From Adineta steineri (taxonomy: Eukaryota; Rotifera; Eurotatoria; Adinetida; Adinetidae), in NCBI GenBank assembly GCA_905250115.1, contig CAJNOI010000149.1:123102-187101 (forward strand): a DNA stretch of 64,000 nt, read 5' to 3'. The notes beneath the pieces are model-generated. The model saw only the letters and a list, made by a program, of their open reading frames with translations. It was not told the DNA's origin and made no database searches. Shown piece by piece: positions 1-10,939 of the stretch. The position numbers and the translations under genes were made by a program. Positions within the stretch are counted from its first letter, which is position 1; each line of letters begins with the position of its first letter.

Positions 1-1000
1 TAGGAAAATGAATTTCAACATAAATAATAGATAAATGTGTAACATATGCGATCTTGTAACGAGTGTTAGAGCGATCATCTTCAGTAATAACCTCAGATCA
101 TGAACCAACATTTAGTACTTTGATATAATACCAATGAATACTAACATATACTTCGACTACCATACCAAAACTAAGTAATCATACATAAATCTCAATGCAT
201 AAAATAAAATCTAAAATCAATATATTGTGAGAAATTCAAGTAAATATAACTGCTTGATATGTAATGAATTAGCGATAAGTTAACTTGAGAAAAACAATGA
301 AATTCATTTACTTAAATAAACGTCTTTCATTACACTGCATTCATCTGATTCTTTATATGAGAGAGGTCCTGCTCTCTATGTTGTATCTCACTCAAATGAA
401 TAATAAAAAAAAAATATAAAAAAGACAAAGAAAAAGAGAACCAAGCAAACGAAGAATGTGTGAAAGCATATGAAAATATGTTTGTAACACTTTCTATTAA
501 AATATTTTCATTATTATTCTCAACTTAACGTATCATGGGAAATCATTCTTTTCTCGTTCTTTCTGTCTTTTATTTTTACCCAGTTTTCATTCTGCGCGGC
601 ATGATTCATAACTCTACCGTGCAATACTCACGTTGTTGTATTTGTTTTGAAACTTCTGTTACTTATCGCAAAGAATATTCTTTTGCGTTCTGTCACAACT
701 CATTTCTCCACACTAGGCGACGGTACTGAATTATAAGTAATTCAAAAAATTACGTGTTATATAACGTGTTAGAATTTTAACGAAAATAAAATTGTAAAAA
801 AGCGCACGTTTTAGCGCTTAAACGATACGTTAGAATTTGCGGGTGAATAAATGTGATACCCACACTCACTTCTTCTGGTCATGGAAATTCTCTCTAATTA
901 GTAACATTTGCACTAATAATTTTAACAATAATATTTTATGTATCTGATTTAATCTTTTACCAATTCAGATAGATATTTTTGTTTCAAAATAATCACTTTC

Positions 1001-1064
1001 TTGAGGGTGGATGTGGGTGTGGGTGTGGTGATATCATAACTATCATACTCATACCCATACTCTT
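1001..1064. repeat. TGTGGG-type hairpin
   Basis: The left arm begins TTGAGGGTGGATGTGGGTG and carries three GGGTGTGG-like units. After a short AT spacer the right arm reads as imperfect complement (CATACTCATACCC) and ends in CTCTT. It belongs to the dispersed family described in the findings. Confidence 0.75.
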
Positions 1065-1124
1065 AAAAAAACAATTATTGTTCTGATCATCATTCTCTGT
1101 CGATTCAGAATAGAAAAAAAGAAA

Positions 1125-1197
1125 AGGGTGGGTGTGAATGAAAACGTAGATGTGAATGTGATAGATATGATTTCATCACATCCATACTCACACCCCC
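1125..1197. repeat. TGTGGG-type hairpin (degenerate)
   Basis: The G-rich arm GGGTGGGTGTGAATG is followed by GATGTGAATGTG and then the C-rich arm CACATCCATACTCACACCCCC. It lies about 105 bp upstream of the GH32-like start codon. Confidence 0.7.
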
Positions 1198-1302
1198 AAT
1201 TTCAACTAATCTTCAATTTCATCGCACGATGAAACCAAATACGCACAAAAATTGAAATCAAATGTGCACTTTTCTTTTTCTTCTATTTCGAATCGATTGA
1301 GA

Positions 1303-2958
1303 ATGATGATGAGAACAACGACTATTTTCTTTCTCATCTGCAAACTTTGTTTGTCTATCATGCTGATGTTTGATCAAACTTTAAGTGAATATCAATACTG
1401 GAATCATAGGACAGAAAATAATTCCAAGATGAATGTTGACAGTCATCTGATTTGTACCGCTCCAGAAGGAAATAGCACTTATGTTATCTATACATTATCT
1501 GTTGATGATGGCACAGCTGTGGGCGACGTGATGCCTTATTTCGATGATGAATCGAAAGGGATCTATATTTTGTATTTGAAAGATATCTGGAATGATGTTA
1601 CTAATCAGCGACACCCATGGTACGGATTCAAGACCAACAATTTCTATTCGTATTCAATGATCGACACTGGTGAATTACTTAGTTGTGATAAGCAAGGGTG
1701 TTCCCAGGATTTTGCACTAGGCACTGGTAGTATTATGAAGAAGGAAAACATCTACTATGCATTTTATACGGCTCACAATCCCAATTATCCTTCACCTTGT
1801 GTAAGTAAAAAAGAAGGTATTATGCTTGCCACTTCGTCGAGTTTAACACATAAATTTACAAAAAATTCAACCTTTCCAACTTTGTACGCTCCAGTAGGTC
1901 AAGGTTTTGATGAACAGGATAATTTTCGAGATCCGTTCGTTTTCTATGATATGGCTGCAAAACAGTATTATCTAATTGTATCAGCGCGAACTTCACGAGG
2001 TGTGATTATCTACTATACTTCTTCTGATCTATTTAACTGGTCATACCAAGGAGTGTTCTATGATGGCGGGTCGAACAACTTTTTCATGATGGAGACATCG
2101 GATTTGTTCAAAATAGGAGACACCTACTATTTGCTGTTCTCAGATATCGACTCGAAAAATGTATATTATCGTAAAAGTATATCGCTGACCGGACCATGGA
2201 ACAGCCCGACAGGAGATACGATTCGTTTCGAAGGGAACAGCTTCTATGGCGCCAAGGTCATCGCTGATAACTATGGTGATTATTACATTTTTGCATGGAT
2301 TAATCGGCTAGAAGGTGATACCGATGATGGAATGTGGAAATGGGGTGGAAATTTGATTGTACACAAGTTCTATCAGATGGACATCACTAAAGACCTAGCT
2401 GTCACAATTCCACACACAATTCAAGCCTATATGGGAAGGTACAATGAGTCTATCATCGAGCATAGTCGGTGGGGCATTGTGATAAATCCGCCATCAGACA
2501 CTTCCTCGTATTTCTTGTCTAGTATGCTCAATGCTGATATCACAAACGTTCTGTTCAATCCTATTAACTTGACACATTACAAAATCAGTACGACAGTGTC
2601 ATTTACACGTGCTATCAAAGACTTTGGTTTTATAATTGGTGCTTGTGACGGCTATAATCACTTTTATAGCTTACGCTTTGTACCTTCCCAACAACGCTTC
2701 AGCCTCGACAAAAGTAATCGTTCATCGTTGACTAGTAGCCCAGTCGGTTCAACCGATGTCCCATTCACACTTGTATCAAACGTTGACTATCGAGTAGAGA
2801 TTGTCATAGAAAATTCTGTGTTGGTGGTTTATCTCGATAACAGAGCTGCATTGAGTACTCGCATTTATAGAGCGGTGAAAACATCGTGGGGCATTTTCGC
2901 CGATAATGCCAGTGCTATGTTCAAAAATCTTTTGGTAACAAAACCGTCACTTTCTTAA
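1303..2958 (+). CDS. Secreted GH32-like (five-bladed) glycoside hydrolase
   Basis: Intronless gene of 551 residues from the ATG at 1303. The open frame extends upstream only through a TTG, and starting at MMMRTTT gives a clean signal peptide (hydrophobic residues about 8-22). The catalytic region shows three acidic motifs spaced as in GH32/GH43 beta-propeller enzymes: GDVMPYF with D75, FRDP at 208-211 with D210 (the classic transition-state stabiliser motif of GH32) and METSD with E264 (candidate acid/base). A C-terminal region from about residue 390 looks like the beta-sandwich module usual in GH32. This supports a beta-fructosidase or levanase-type activity outside the cell, but the sugar cannot be read from the sequence. 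Lack of introns beside intron-bearing neighbours suggests acquisition from bacteria (inference). GH43 is the main alternative. Confidence 0.82.
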   Translation: MMMRTTTIFFLICKLCLSIMLMFDQTLSEYQYWNHRTENNSKMNVDSHLICTAPEGNSTYVIYTLSVDDGTAVGDVMPYFDDESKGIYILYLKDIWNDVTNQRHPWYGFKTNNFYSYSMIDTGELLSCDKQGCSQDFALGTGSIMKKENIYYAFYTAHNPNYPSPCVSKKEGIMLATSSSLTHKFTKNSTFPTLYAPVGQGFDEQDNFRDPFVFYDMAAKQYYLIVSARTSRGVIIYYTSSDLFNWSYQGVFYDGGSNNFFMMETSDLFKIGDTYYLLFSDIDSKNVYYRKSISLTGPWNSPTGDTIRFEGNSFYGAKVIADNYGDYYIFAWINRLEGDTDDGMWKWGGNLIVHKFYQMDITKDLAVTIPHTIQAYMGRYNESIIEHSRWGIVINPPSDTSSYFLSSMLNADITNVLFNPINLTHYKISTTVSFTRAIKDFGFIIGACDGYNHFYSLRFVPSQQRFSLDKSNRSSLTSSPVGSTDVPFTLVSNVDYRVEIVIENSVLVVYLDNRAALSTRIYRAVKTSWGIFADNASAMFKNLLVTKPSLS

Positions 2959-3212
2959 AACACTTTATTGTATCACACAATTCTAAGATCTTAATATTCA
3001 TGTATCTGTGCTAGATAAAATCGATTAGCTTCTGATCATGGTCTTTTTCTATTTTTCTGGACATCTTGTCGTAGTGTAGAGTTTCAAAGTCTATTGATTT
3101 TTATTTTAACTGAAAATTTTCAAATACAAATTCTTGTGAAGGACATGAACATCCTTTGTTTTTGTGATATAAACCGAGTACATAATATATATAAACTGTT
3201 TAAAGGTATTTA

Positions 3213-4937
3213 TTAGTCCATCCATATATCTAATCGATCGTCGTCTATAGACCAAGTAAATTTTATTATTGCTTCGTGATCATTTAACCATTGTTCTAAA
3301 TGTTGTCTATTAATGACTTCAATCTTATAATAGATTGTTGCATAAATCAAATGCGATAATTTAGCGAATAAAATATTCAGACTTTCAAGTTCGCCGATGC
3401 TCAACTGGATATGTTCGAGATTGGAAAAGAGAGATGTAATTATTGTTAAATCATTCTGATCACAACCATAATCAGAAGAATAAGTACCGAGGCTCAATTT
3501 CTTGAGTGTAGGTATTGATGAATAATTTTTCTTGAAATCTTCAATATCTGCACTGACGTGTCGTATTTCCATCGTAGTGAGATTGGTCATGGCAGGCAGA
3601 GCTTTGATAAGATCTCGATTTACGATGACGCAATTCTTAATCTTTGTTAAATCGATACAAGCAGAAAGGATCGAAATATCGAAGAAGAAATCAAAGCCAT
3701 AGCTACTTGCTGAACGAATTGTTGTTACGTTAGGAAAATAACGTGTGTTGGGTACCGAACTCATTGATCGATTTGATGTAGGCAATAGACCGAGTGTTCT
3801 TACACTTTTAAAATTTGGATTTGATGAATTTGAAGCCCACTGTACGTTAGTACGGAAAATAATTTTACAGTTAACTGGCGGAGGTAAACTGTAAAGTTCT
3901 ATCGTATCAGCATTATTATCAGGTTGATCAGCAACAAACCACCACTTTTTTTTTTCAATCCAAAAAGAAGTACAAAATGATTGAATGATATTAGAAGGCC
4001 CTACGCCCCTTTCTCTTTCAAGACCTACATGTAAACGAAAGTCAATTAAGTTTGGCAAATATGTACGAATTAATTGTTCCCATACTTGACCATCTTGATA
4101 TTCTTTTCCATCATAATTGTCACAAATGAATGCAATATACCAGAATGTACGTAATTGTGGCAGCTTATGAAGAATCTCTGCAATTATCTCGAAACGAATT
4201 TCGTCACTCATAGAAAGAACAAGTTTTTGTAAGACAGCCGAAAAATCACGAGCACACGATGTCTTCGTACCCTTGTCTTTCACCAAAATAACATCTGTAG
4301 AGACTAGATAGGGCAACATGTATAAAAGACTGCAAAAAGTACTGACAGTAATTGGAAGTTTAAGTATAAGCGTTCGAACATTCTCGATATTTGAATAAAG
4401 TTCGTCAAAAGTAATGTTAAAGTAATGTAGCATATAAGATTGTGCTATACAACCAAGCTTGATATAGCTAAGTGAAGGCAGATTTAACTTCGTGATCGTC
4501 GCTACAAATGTCGTCCATACTTTTTCTGGATCATGCATAACAGTCAATGAATGAAGATTCACAAAATTATTCAAATATTCCGCTATGATACTCATGAATT
4601 GGTTGTTTACATGAACTAATGTTAATGATTGTAATAAATATTCACAATTGTTCAATTTCAATGCCAGAAAGAGTCGATCAGTGGATTCAACCATGAGTCT
4701 AGGAAAGAAACTAATGGCAAATGGATTTTGAATTCGAGGAAAAATATATTGACAAGCGACATCAAATTGTTGTCTATTACAATTACTGAAGTCAATGTTT
4801 CTTGGACAGCTTAATAGAAGATTATTCAAACGGATATTCAAATTACCAAAAATAAACCATCCGTCAAGACCGCTAAAATAGCTGAGTATCTTCATTACTA
4901 GCTCATTTGGTAAACAGTCAAATGAAGTTAACGCCAT
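3213..4937 (-). CDS. F-box protein with leucine-rich C-terminal region
   Basis: Single-exon gene of 574 residues. The N-terminus (about residues 5-45) is an F-box: DCLPNELVMKILSYF followed by a tryptophan and a second hydrophobic helix. The rest is rich in Leu, Ile and Asn with irregular spacing of LxxL-type turns (for example LTTMEIRHVS, LKKLSLGTY, LEHIQLSIGELESL), as in degenerate leucine-rich repeats that bind substrates. By family knowledge such proteins link SKP1-cullin ubiquitin ligases to targets. F-box/LRR genes are abundant in bdelloids, so no individual target can be named. The gene is convergent with the GH32-like gene, with 254 bp between the stops. Confidence 0.8.
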   Translation of the reverse strand: MALTSFDCLPNELVMKILSYFSGLDGWFIFGNLNIRLNNLLLSCPRNIDFSNCNRQQFDVACQYIFPRIQNPFAISFFPRLMVESTDRLFLALKLNNCEYLLQSLTLVHVNNQFMSIIAEYLNNFVNLHSLTVMHDPEKVWTTFVATITKLNLPSLSYIKLGCIAQSYMLHYFNITFDELYSNIENVRTLILKLPITVSTFCSLLYMLPYLVSTDVILVKDKGTKTSCARDFSAVLQKLVLSMSDEIRFEIIAEILHKLPQLRTFWYIAFICDNYDGKEYQDGQVWEQLIRTYLPNLIDFRLHVGLERERGVGPSNIIQSFCTSFWIEKKKWWFVADQPDNNADTIELYSLPPPVNCKIIFRTNVQWASNSSNPNFKSVRTLGLLPTSNRSMSSVPNTRYFPNVTTIRSASSYGFDFFFDISILSACIDLTKIKNCVIVNRDLIKALPAMTNLTTMEIRHVSADIEDFKKNYSSIPTLKKLSLGTYSSDYGCDQNDLTIITSLFSNLEHIQLSIGELESLNILFAKLSHLIYATIYYKIEVINRQHLEQWLNDHEAIIKFTWSIDDDRLDIWMD

Positions 4938-6451
4938 TGTCTCAGTACAATAAAAGTTGAAATCACTCTATATCTAAAATTTAAAACATGTTCATAAAAT
5001 GCTTACTAATTCTACAGGTGCATGTTACAAGACTCTTCTGAAGAAATGAAATGTCGTTTTTTATTATGATTAACACGTTTATAACCTTTGTTAAATATGA
5101 AATTTTTTCCCAGTAACAATTCTTATCTCTCACTCACTTTTATCACATGTGAGAGAACGAAAAAAAACTTTGCCATAATGAATCATATATTGCATTCAAA
5201 AACGAATATACTGTAAAATGCATCGTGTAAAGCATTAGAATTCAGACAAGAAGACTTATTTTAAAGCTTCATTTATAGGCATGGGGGGGGGGGGGGGTGA
5301 CTATCTCTTCTTCATTCCTACTAAAATCCACACCGATACCCACCCATACCTATACCCGTTTGTCAGTGTCAGTAAAATAACTTAATCACTTTCAAGAAAT
5401 ACGTGTTCCTATTATTTTGCATGTTCAAGATGTCACAGAATAAAATAGAACTTAGAAATTTTTTATTAATACTTCTGACTATAGGCCTAAATTCTTTTCA
5501 TCGAGAAAATATATTAAATGCAAAATACTATTTTCTGAAATTTATTCCTTCGAAATAAAACATTCAGGAATAAATATCGTATTTTATAGATGATGCAAGT
5601 ATGAGGTTATAATAAAAGAAAATATTATCTGATACTGATAGTATGTATCCGTTATCTCATTTAATCTTCTGCAGACGTTACGAAATGAAATAAGAATTAT
5701 GAATCAATTGAGTTATGTTTGAAGGGCTTGTATGTGAACAAACTGTTAACAAATTTCTTGTGGTTATGCAAGTATTTTTCCTTGTACAGAACAGTACAGA
5801 TATAAGAACAACGATGAAAATAAAGACTTTGTATACGAAATGGCATACCACTCTTTCTTTTGATCTTGCGAACAAGAATGAATCAGGTGTATATTAAATT
5901 TTCATTTTCATGTATTTAAATTGCACTATCTTAATGTTATTTAGTTATATTCCTATATCGTACAGATCGAGTGCTATAACTTTTGTTTAATATGAAAAGT
6001 TTTTGAATATAAAATAGAATAGTTTTACAATAGCAATTCGTTTATACAACTTTCATAGAGCTTTTCTTAATGAAATCGAAAATTGTTGTTTTCACTAAAA
6101 TAATCAATGGAAAAAGTTCTCTGAATATTCTATGATTTCTTTCACTCTCTCCATGAATAGATAGTAATGATTATCAACACATGAATTAGACTAATGATAA
6201 ATTGATTAATCGTTTGTTCTTTCTTACATTAAAAGCTCTTTCTATGTTTTTTTTTCAATAATTCAGAAGACTTTAGTGTTGATCTTTGATTAACGAGAAC
6301 ATATACTTGAGATTTCTATTTAACAACTTTATTGATTTATTCGTAACAAATGTAGCAGATTTTAAAAAAAAGACTATATTTACAAATTTAGTAACTAGTA
6401 CATTTCTTTAAAATCCATTCTAGTGCAAAAGAATGACCTTCGTAGATCATT
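4938..6451. other. Intergenic
   Basis: No supported gene. Two overlapping short ORFs on opposite strands near 5680-5900 look like chance. The only structured feature is a hairpin with a 15-G run at 5283. Confidence 0.55.
5283..5357. repeat. Poly-G tract and TGTGGG-type C-rich arm
   Basis: An uninterrupted run of 15 G (5283-5297) stands where the G-rich arm of a hairpin is expected. The C-rich arm ACCCACCCATACC follows after about 35 bp. The mononucleotide run may be a decayed or slipped arm, or an assembly artefact. Confidence 0.6.
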
Positions 6452-6725
6452 TCACTGAAAACCATATCCATAAGGTGATCCGAAACCACCAACGCCATAG
6501 CCACTACCGAAATTTCCATAGTTTTGTCCGCCGAAAGTACCACCGTATGGATTAGAGAAACCGCCGCCATAACTACCAAAGCTTCCTGGAAAACCGCCAC
6601 CTCCAAAACCACCACCGCCAGCAAAACCTCCTTTATATTAGAAAAACGAATAATTTTAAATAAATAGTTACGTTATTCTTACCAAGATGATAATGAGGAT
6701 AATGATGATGATGTCCAACGAACAT
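6452..6725 (-). CDS. Small Gly-rich, His-rich protein (two exons)
   Basis: Exon 1 is 6725-6683 and encodes MFVGHHHHYPHYHLG. A GTAAGA donor and an AG acceptor at 6632-6631 remove 52 bp, and exon 2 (6630-6452) continues in phase. The product is 73-74 residues: a histidine/tyrosine head, then a tail of GGF and GGG blocks with Asn, Tyr and Ser (GGFAGGGGFGGGGFPGSFG, later FGSPYGYGFQ at the C-terminus). There is no signal peptide. Gly/Tyr/Phe tails of this kind occur in low-complexity RNA-binding and cuticle-like proteins. The clustered histidines could bind metal. Function is unknown. The gene is easy to miss because each exon is short. An AATAAA signal lies about 115 bp past the stop on the same strand. 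Confidence 0.68.
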
Positions 6726-8099
6726 TGTGATTATTTGTATCCTATGAAAAATCGAATAATAAATATGAGAGTATATTCTATGGAAGAGCGCATGAATATA
6801 TATATATATTTATATACTCATCTTTCTGTTCTCTTCCTTTTTGTTTTTATTATTTGTTGACTCTTTTGAATAATAAATGCTTTGATGCATATATAGAAAA
6901 TAATCGAAAGATTCGTTTAGAAAGACTAAATGACCTTCTAAAAAAACTCATGCGTTAAATAATGTATCGATTTGGGTAGAAAAATAATATGATGATTTAA
7001 TGAAATATCGTTTTTATCAAATGATATTACAAAGAAACACTATCGAAACTATAATATTTTGTTATACACACAAATAATTTTTACATATTACAAGATGAAA
7101 TAATACTCTATTCATATTCTTTTTTGTCTAGAAGAAACCTTTAATTAATTATTACGAAGATTTGCTTATATCAATGTTTAATAAGTACATATTATGAGAT
7201 GATCTGAAGGGTAAGATAACAAAATAGATGAAGGATAAGTAAACGAGATATATGAAGGATAAATAAACGAAATATATGAAGGATAGATAAATAAAATATA
7301 TCAAGGATGATATGAAGAGATATACAGGTGCTTCATGTTACATTCATGTCGTATCTAATCGATAAGAAGAACCAAAAGAAAATAGAAGAGGGAGAAAAGA
7401 AAAGATGATACATTATTTTTATGGACTCTCGAATTCCATATTATCCAGAAAACATTTACAAACGATCAGTACAACCTAAATATATACTCATCCTCAAGAT
7501 CCAGTATTCATTAGTTTTACCTGTCAGTTTTCAAAACCATATTTCATATATCATCTATTTTTGAATCTTAGTTCATTCCTTTTAAATCGATTATGTTGAA
7601 TGTTTTTAGAAGATTTTATTCTTTGAAGTATTTTAACATATAAAATTTGTACAAAAGTATTTGCATTCACTTGATGGAATCTTTGTGCACGGTCGAAACT
7701 CATCGTGGTAGCTTATTAGAAACTCTTTAAAATTTGATTTTTTTTTATTAAATTTTTATCCTAAATTGATTTCTTGTCCTCATAAGTCGCGCATTTCAGG
7801 AAATTGCATCACAGTTTTTCTATACTACTATTTGGGTACAAGATTTCTCTCTTATCTAACAGTATCAATGATATTCTTATTAGATTGTTAATTTTGATCG
7901 AATTGAAATATCTAAAGCCATTTCATGAGTCTGTTGAGCGAGGATGAAATCACTTTAGCAAGTTTATCTAAATTATATTCGAAAAAAAAGAATATATTGA
8001 ATATGAAAAAGAATACAAAAAAATGTAGAAATAGATATGAAGAATACGTATCAAAAGCAATCAGTTAAGTTGCACACTTCAGTAAAATGAACAGTTGTT
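6726..8099. other. Intergenic
   Basis: No gene seen. It contains a short tandem repeat at 7229-7300 and otherwise unstructured AT-rich DNA. Confidence 0.55.
7229..7300. repeat. 24-bp tandem repeat, three copies
   Basis: Three successive 24-bp copies begin TGAAGGATAAGTAAACGAG, with a few substitutions between copies. A partial fourth copy (TCAAGGAT) follows. Confidence 0.75.
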
Positions 8100-8673
8100 C
8101 TATAAATCGGCACGTTCTCGTAGACGAAAGTAGATAATCATTGAGACGATTGCGAATGGAATGAATGCTCCACCAATTATAAGTAAAATGAGAGCATAGG
8201 AAACATTTGGTACGTACCACGTTACTTGAGACGGTTTTTCTGTATTGTACCAACATGGATACGAATTGCCAGTCTAAATGCAAGTATGTTCAAAATAAAA
8301 ATTTAATCCAGTGAAGTTATTATACTTTATATCTATCAGAGTTGGCCAGCGTGGATGTTTGAGTATATTGTACAGTATCTCGCATGGTTGTTTTAAGTGT
8401 TCCATTTTGACCGAATTCGACATGCCAGATTGCTACATAACACGTCGTATAGGTCCCACCACCTTTCGCGGTAGACTTAAAACATTTCTTGATAGTCTCG
8501 TAGCTCACCGATCGAACGAGACAGGAGTCCTCTTTATAAAGTTTCACTTTGTAACGCTCTTCAATATAGAGTGTCACACCGACTAAAATACAGGCAACAG
8601 CAATAATGCAGAAAAAACATCCAATGCCGAGTACAATCTTCGTTAATCGAGATTTGGAACAGCAGTCTGCCAT
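8100..8673 (-). CDS. Two-TM protein with Cys-containing loop (DUF3592/KCNMB-like topology)
   Basis: Exon 1 is 8673-8326 (116 codons, ending ...DRYK) and exon 2 is 8273-8100. A 52-bp GT-AG intron separates them in phase 0, and the product is 173 residues. One membrane segment lies at about 13-35 (LGIGCFFCIIAVACILVGV) and a second at about 142-165 (ALILLIIGGAFIPFAIV). Between them is a roughly 100-residue loop with at least four cysteines and the motif YPCWYNTEKPSQV just before TM2. Two TMs with a Cys-linked extracellular loop and a PCWYN-type motif recall DUF3592 proteins and the beta subunits of BK potassium channels. The match is by pattern only. A channel-accessory role is inference. Confidence 0.72.
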
Positions 8674-10114
8674 GAAAGAAAATCTAGAATAGCAAAGGCA
8701 CTGTAGGCGACGAGTGAGAAAAAAAACAGGTCAAAGTTATGTGTACGGATTTTTCAGTTTTTCTCCAAATTTCGCGATTACGATTTTCTAAATTTCTTGC
8801 CTCAACACTTGGTGAGTTATATTTATGGTAAAAAAAACGGTACAAGTTGATGGTTTATTCGTGAGAAAATAGAAAACTTTATATATTGTACAGACATAGT
8901 ATTTCTAAGTATGATTGTATTTCTTTGCTAATTATTCTTCCACTACCGTCGTGGAAATCGATCAGAAACTGATTATAATCGAATTTCTTGTCGTTTTTTT
9001 TGACAAGGAAACGAGCTTTTGCACACTTGAAAAAAAGTGGCACACAGAGACTAAACAGGACTTTTATAATTGAGAGACTCAGTCCGCCTATATTATCCTG
9101 ATAAATATGTCTGATATCTTATTTCTATACTTAACCGCTTCGCCCTATGACTAATTCATTAGCACATTCGATATTTGTCTTTTGCCATTTCTAATATCTA
9201 TCCTTACAACGTTATAGACATCTAGAACTAATTGCAATGATCATATTTTAAACTTAATAAAAAAATGTGTAAAGAATTGTATTTTTACTGTCGACTTAAT
9301 ATTTTAACCAACGAAATTTCACTCTTAAATAGATATCTTATTTCGTTACCTGCGGAGTATTAGAAAAAAAACATGAATGAATACGTCAAATATCGTATGG
9401 AGAGTATTACCAATTTTTTTTCTTTTCTGTCCCTTATTAATTATTTTCAAATAACAACAAGAACGAACGAGAAGAATCTTTCAAAGTCTGTATAAATATA
9501 CCAACCATTATACGATATCCTGTGATATTTTTCTTCTCCAGCAAATATTGCAACGAAGAAAAAATATTTTTTTAACCGTAATTACATCATTCGATAGCCT
9601 GTAGTATGAACTTTTTCTTCTATGTTATCTCAATTTTACATCAAAATATTTCCACTATGAATTACTAACTACAATTAGGTTCATATAGAAGTTTCCCAAT
9701 AATTACAATTTTTCAGTGATAAAATCAGGAAAAAATATTTTTTTTGAAAGAAATTATTTTATATACAACTAAGCAGGACAACAGATTTCATAGGTTTTAA
9801 CAGTATTTTGAGTGTGAATTAAAAAAAAGATATCGATACATTCACACATTCGTAAATCATGTCTTTATTTTACATCTATACTTTGGTATAAACAGAAATA
9901 TAAGAAGTAGTTGTATTCATCTTATTAATTAGTTGAAAGACCGATCTGTGGATAATAAACTTTGTATTAATTCTAAACGGAGAAAATTCAGCATTAATAC
10001 TCTAAAATTTGAACTGAGCTTTCAGTAAATCAGACTAATCGACGCGTAGGTTATTTATAGGCAGATATCCATAGGAGAAATATATTTTACTGTTACTATA
10101 AAATTGGATTATAA

Positions 10115-10163
10115 TCTTGGATGGATATTCTATTCATCTCACATCCACATCTATACCCTCCAG
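10115..10163. repeat. Degenerate TGTGGG-type element
   Basis: A weak G arm (CTTGGATGG) is followed by a C-rich arm CACATCCACATCTATACCC ending CTCCAG. A second isolated C arm (CCCACATCCACATCC) lies at 10850-10871. Confidence 0.45.
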
Positions 10164-10939
10164 ATATTCTATTTCACTATCGCTTTTGAATCGAAATGTT
10201 ACTTTAACCTATCGCCATATCAGTATCTTAGAAAGTAACCCGAATAACTTGTATGAAAAGAAAACTTTCGAAGCATCTGCTAGTTCTCGGTAACTGTATC
10301 TATTATTTTTTGAGCTAAATGACGAAAATTTCTCTCATTTTGATCCATCATACGTCTATTGACAATATTATTATATCTTTGTCGAGTCGTTTCACAATCG
10401 TATTTTTCCTCGTTAGAATAAGCTCTAATATTTAAAGATATCATCTAAATTCTTTAGAACACAATCAAATAGTATAATTTCACTTACAGTTAAATAATAC
10501 TTAACGATAATTGAAGCCGAAAAAAATGAATAAAAAATATGAAGAAACACACTATTTCATATCTACTTTACTGCAGTGATCACTGATGCGTTTATTATCG
10601 TTTTTTCATTTTAATAAAAAAACGGCAATCCATTAGAGAATGAAACGTTTAGACCACGATATTTTTCGGTTGTTTACATCAAGAACCGAAAAAAACATAA
10701 AATTTTAAAAAAATACCGACGAGCGCACGTTTTTATCGTTCTTTTCTTGCAATTATTACTAATGCATATACTTTTCATTTGGCCTGACGAAAAAGTCAAC
10801 ATGTATTTAAATAGAAGAAACTTCACGTAAAGTTATGGCAACTATTCATACCCACATCCACATCCTGGATCTGATCATCTTGAATAAAAACTACATTTAT
10901 TTTTCAAAGATATTTATTATGTCCTTAGTGAAACTACTC

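Larger units (their letters stand above)
1..1302. other. Intergenic, upstream of GH32-like gene
   Basis: AT-rich DNA with no convincing coding region. It holds two TGTGGG-type hairpins (1001-1064 and 1125-1197). An ATG at 1229 opens only eight codons before a stop, so it would be a short upstream ORF ahead of the glycosidase start. Confidence 0.6.

Noticed and set aside
1252..1302. Upstream extension of the GH32-like frame
   Set aside because: It begins only at TTG and would bury the signal peptide; ATG at 1303 is preferred.
6388..6624. 78-codon minus-strand frame rich in Val, Ala and Met
   Set aside because: Wrong frame of the Gly-rich exon; the Gly/His-rich frame joins a second exon in phase with good splice sites.
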